From contig DGQT01000012.1 in NCBI GenBank assembly GCA_002390845.1, positions 1-51,063 on the forward strand: DNA of 51,063 nt, given 5' to 3'. Shown here in pieces: positions 51,041 to 51,063 of the stretch. Within the stretch, counting starts at the first letter, position 1; the number at the start of each line of letters is the position of its first letter. Made by a program: the position numbers and the translations under genes. This DNA is from Chitinophagaceae bacterium UBA4407 (lineage in GTDB: Bacteria > Bacteroidota > Bacteroidia > Chitinophagales > Chitinophagaceae). The notes beneath the pieces are model-generated. The model saw only the letters and a list, made by a program, of their open reading frames with translations. It was not told where the DNA came from and did not search any database.

Positions 51041-51063
51041 CCATCACTACTGTCCCGTTAAGT

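Overview
The window looks like a chromosomal segment of a Bacteroidota bacterium, most likely Chitinophagaceae or a close relative. The evidence is a C-terminal type IX secretion sorting domain, a menaquinone-type sdhCAB operon with a five-helix SdhC, a coaX / outer-membrane protein / lptC cluster, LytTR regulators beside LytS-like kinases that carry TPRs, many signal peptides ending in FAQ/HAQ/SAQ, PepSY-like and DUF2807 proteins, AT-rich spacers and no clear Shine-Dalgarno sites. The assignment rests on gene content only.

Layout. 1-28 is the 5' end of a tRNA-Leu on the minus strand, cut by the window edge. 881-10760 holds an RhlE-type helicase, a small orphan gene, an M28 carboxypeptidase, a Gfo/Idh/MocA oxidoreductase, a TetR regulator with a PaaE-like reductase, an alpha/beta hydrolase and a PD40 propeller protein. 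11323-20104 holds a PepSY-like protein, an M1 peptidase, an ABC ATPase/permease/LolA-like operon, recO and a propeller-phosphoesterase fusion. 20281-30873 is all minus strand: a large repeat adhesin with a tail-spike type (S74) chaperone domain, a LytTR regulator with two tandem kinases, tsaD and a lone MacB-like permease. 31265-36447 is plus strand: sdhC, sdhA, sdhB, a glyoxalase-fold protein and trmN6. 36476-41553 holds a saccharopine-dehydrogenase-like enzyme, an orphan lipoprotein and coaX/OMP/lptC. 41805-50622 holds a beta-helix protein, a sulfotransferase, an unknown membrane protein, a CBS protein, a DUF2807 protein, a small membrane protein, an Old Yellow Enzyme and a class-C beta-lactamase-fold hydrolase.

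Most of the genes are ordinary core or cell-envelope genes. The striking feature is in the spacers. Nearly every gap between transcription units carries a copy of one interspersed palindromic element; I count 32 half-sites in about 20 loci. An idealised copy starts with a T-run, TTTTTTGAGCC and a GG-rich stretch, then an arm like ATTACTATGAAGCTTTTG, then a core, then a variable centre; the second half is the reverse complement, ending GGCTCAAAAAA. In the entries, 'L' means the core reads left to right on the plus strand and 'R' means its reverse complement. The core comes in three classes: A (GTTGCGTCGCACACTTGTAC), B (GTTGTGTCACTCACTTGTAC) and C (GTTGCCACGCTCGGTTC). The two halves of one element often share a class or a rare variant, but mixed pairs also occur. 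In two loci an AT-rich orphan gene sits between the halves, in one locus recO does, and one half-site lies inside the sdh operon. I see no transposase in the window. I do not recognise this family and consider it the best candidate for something undescribed.
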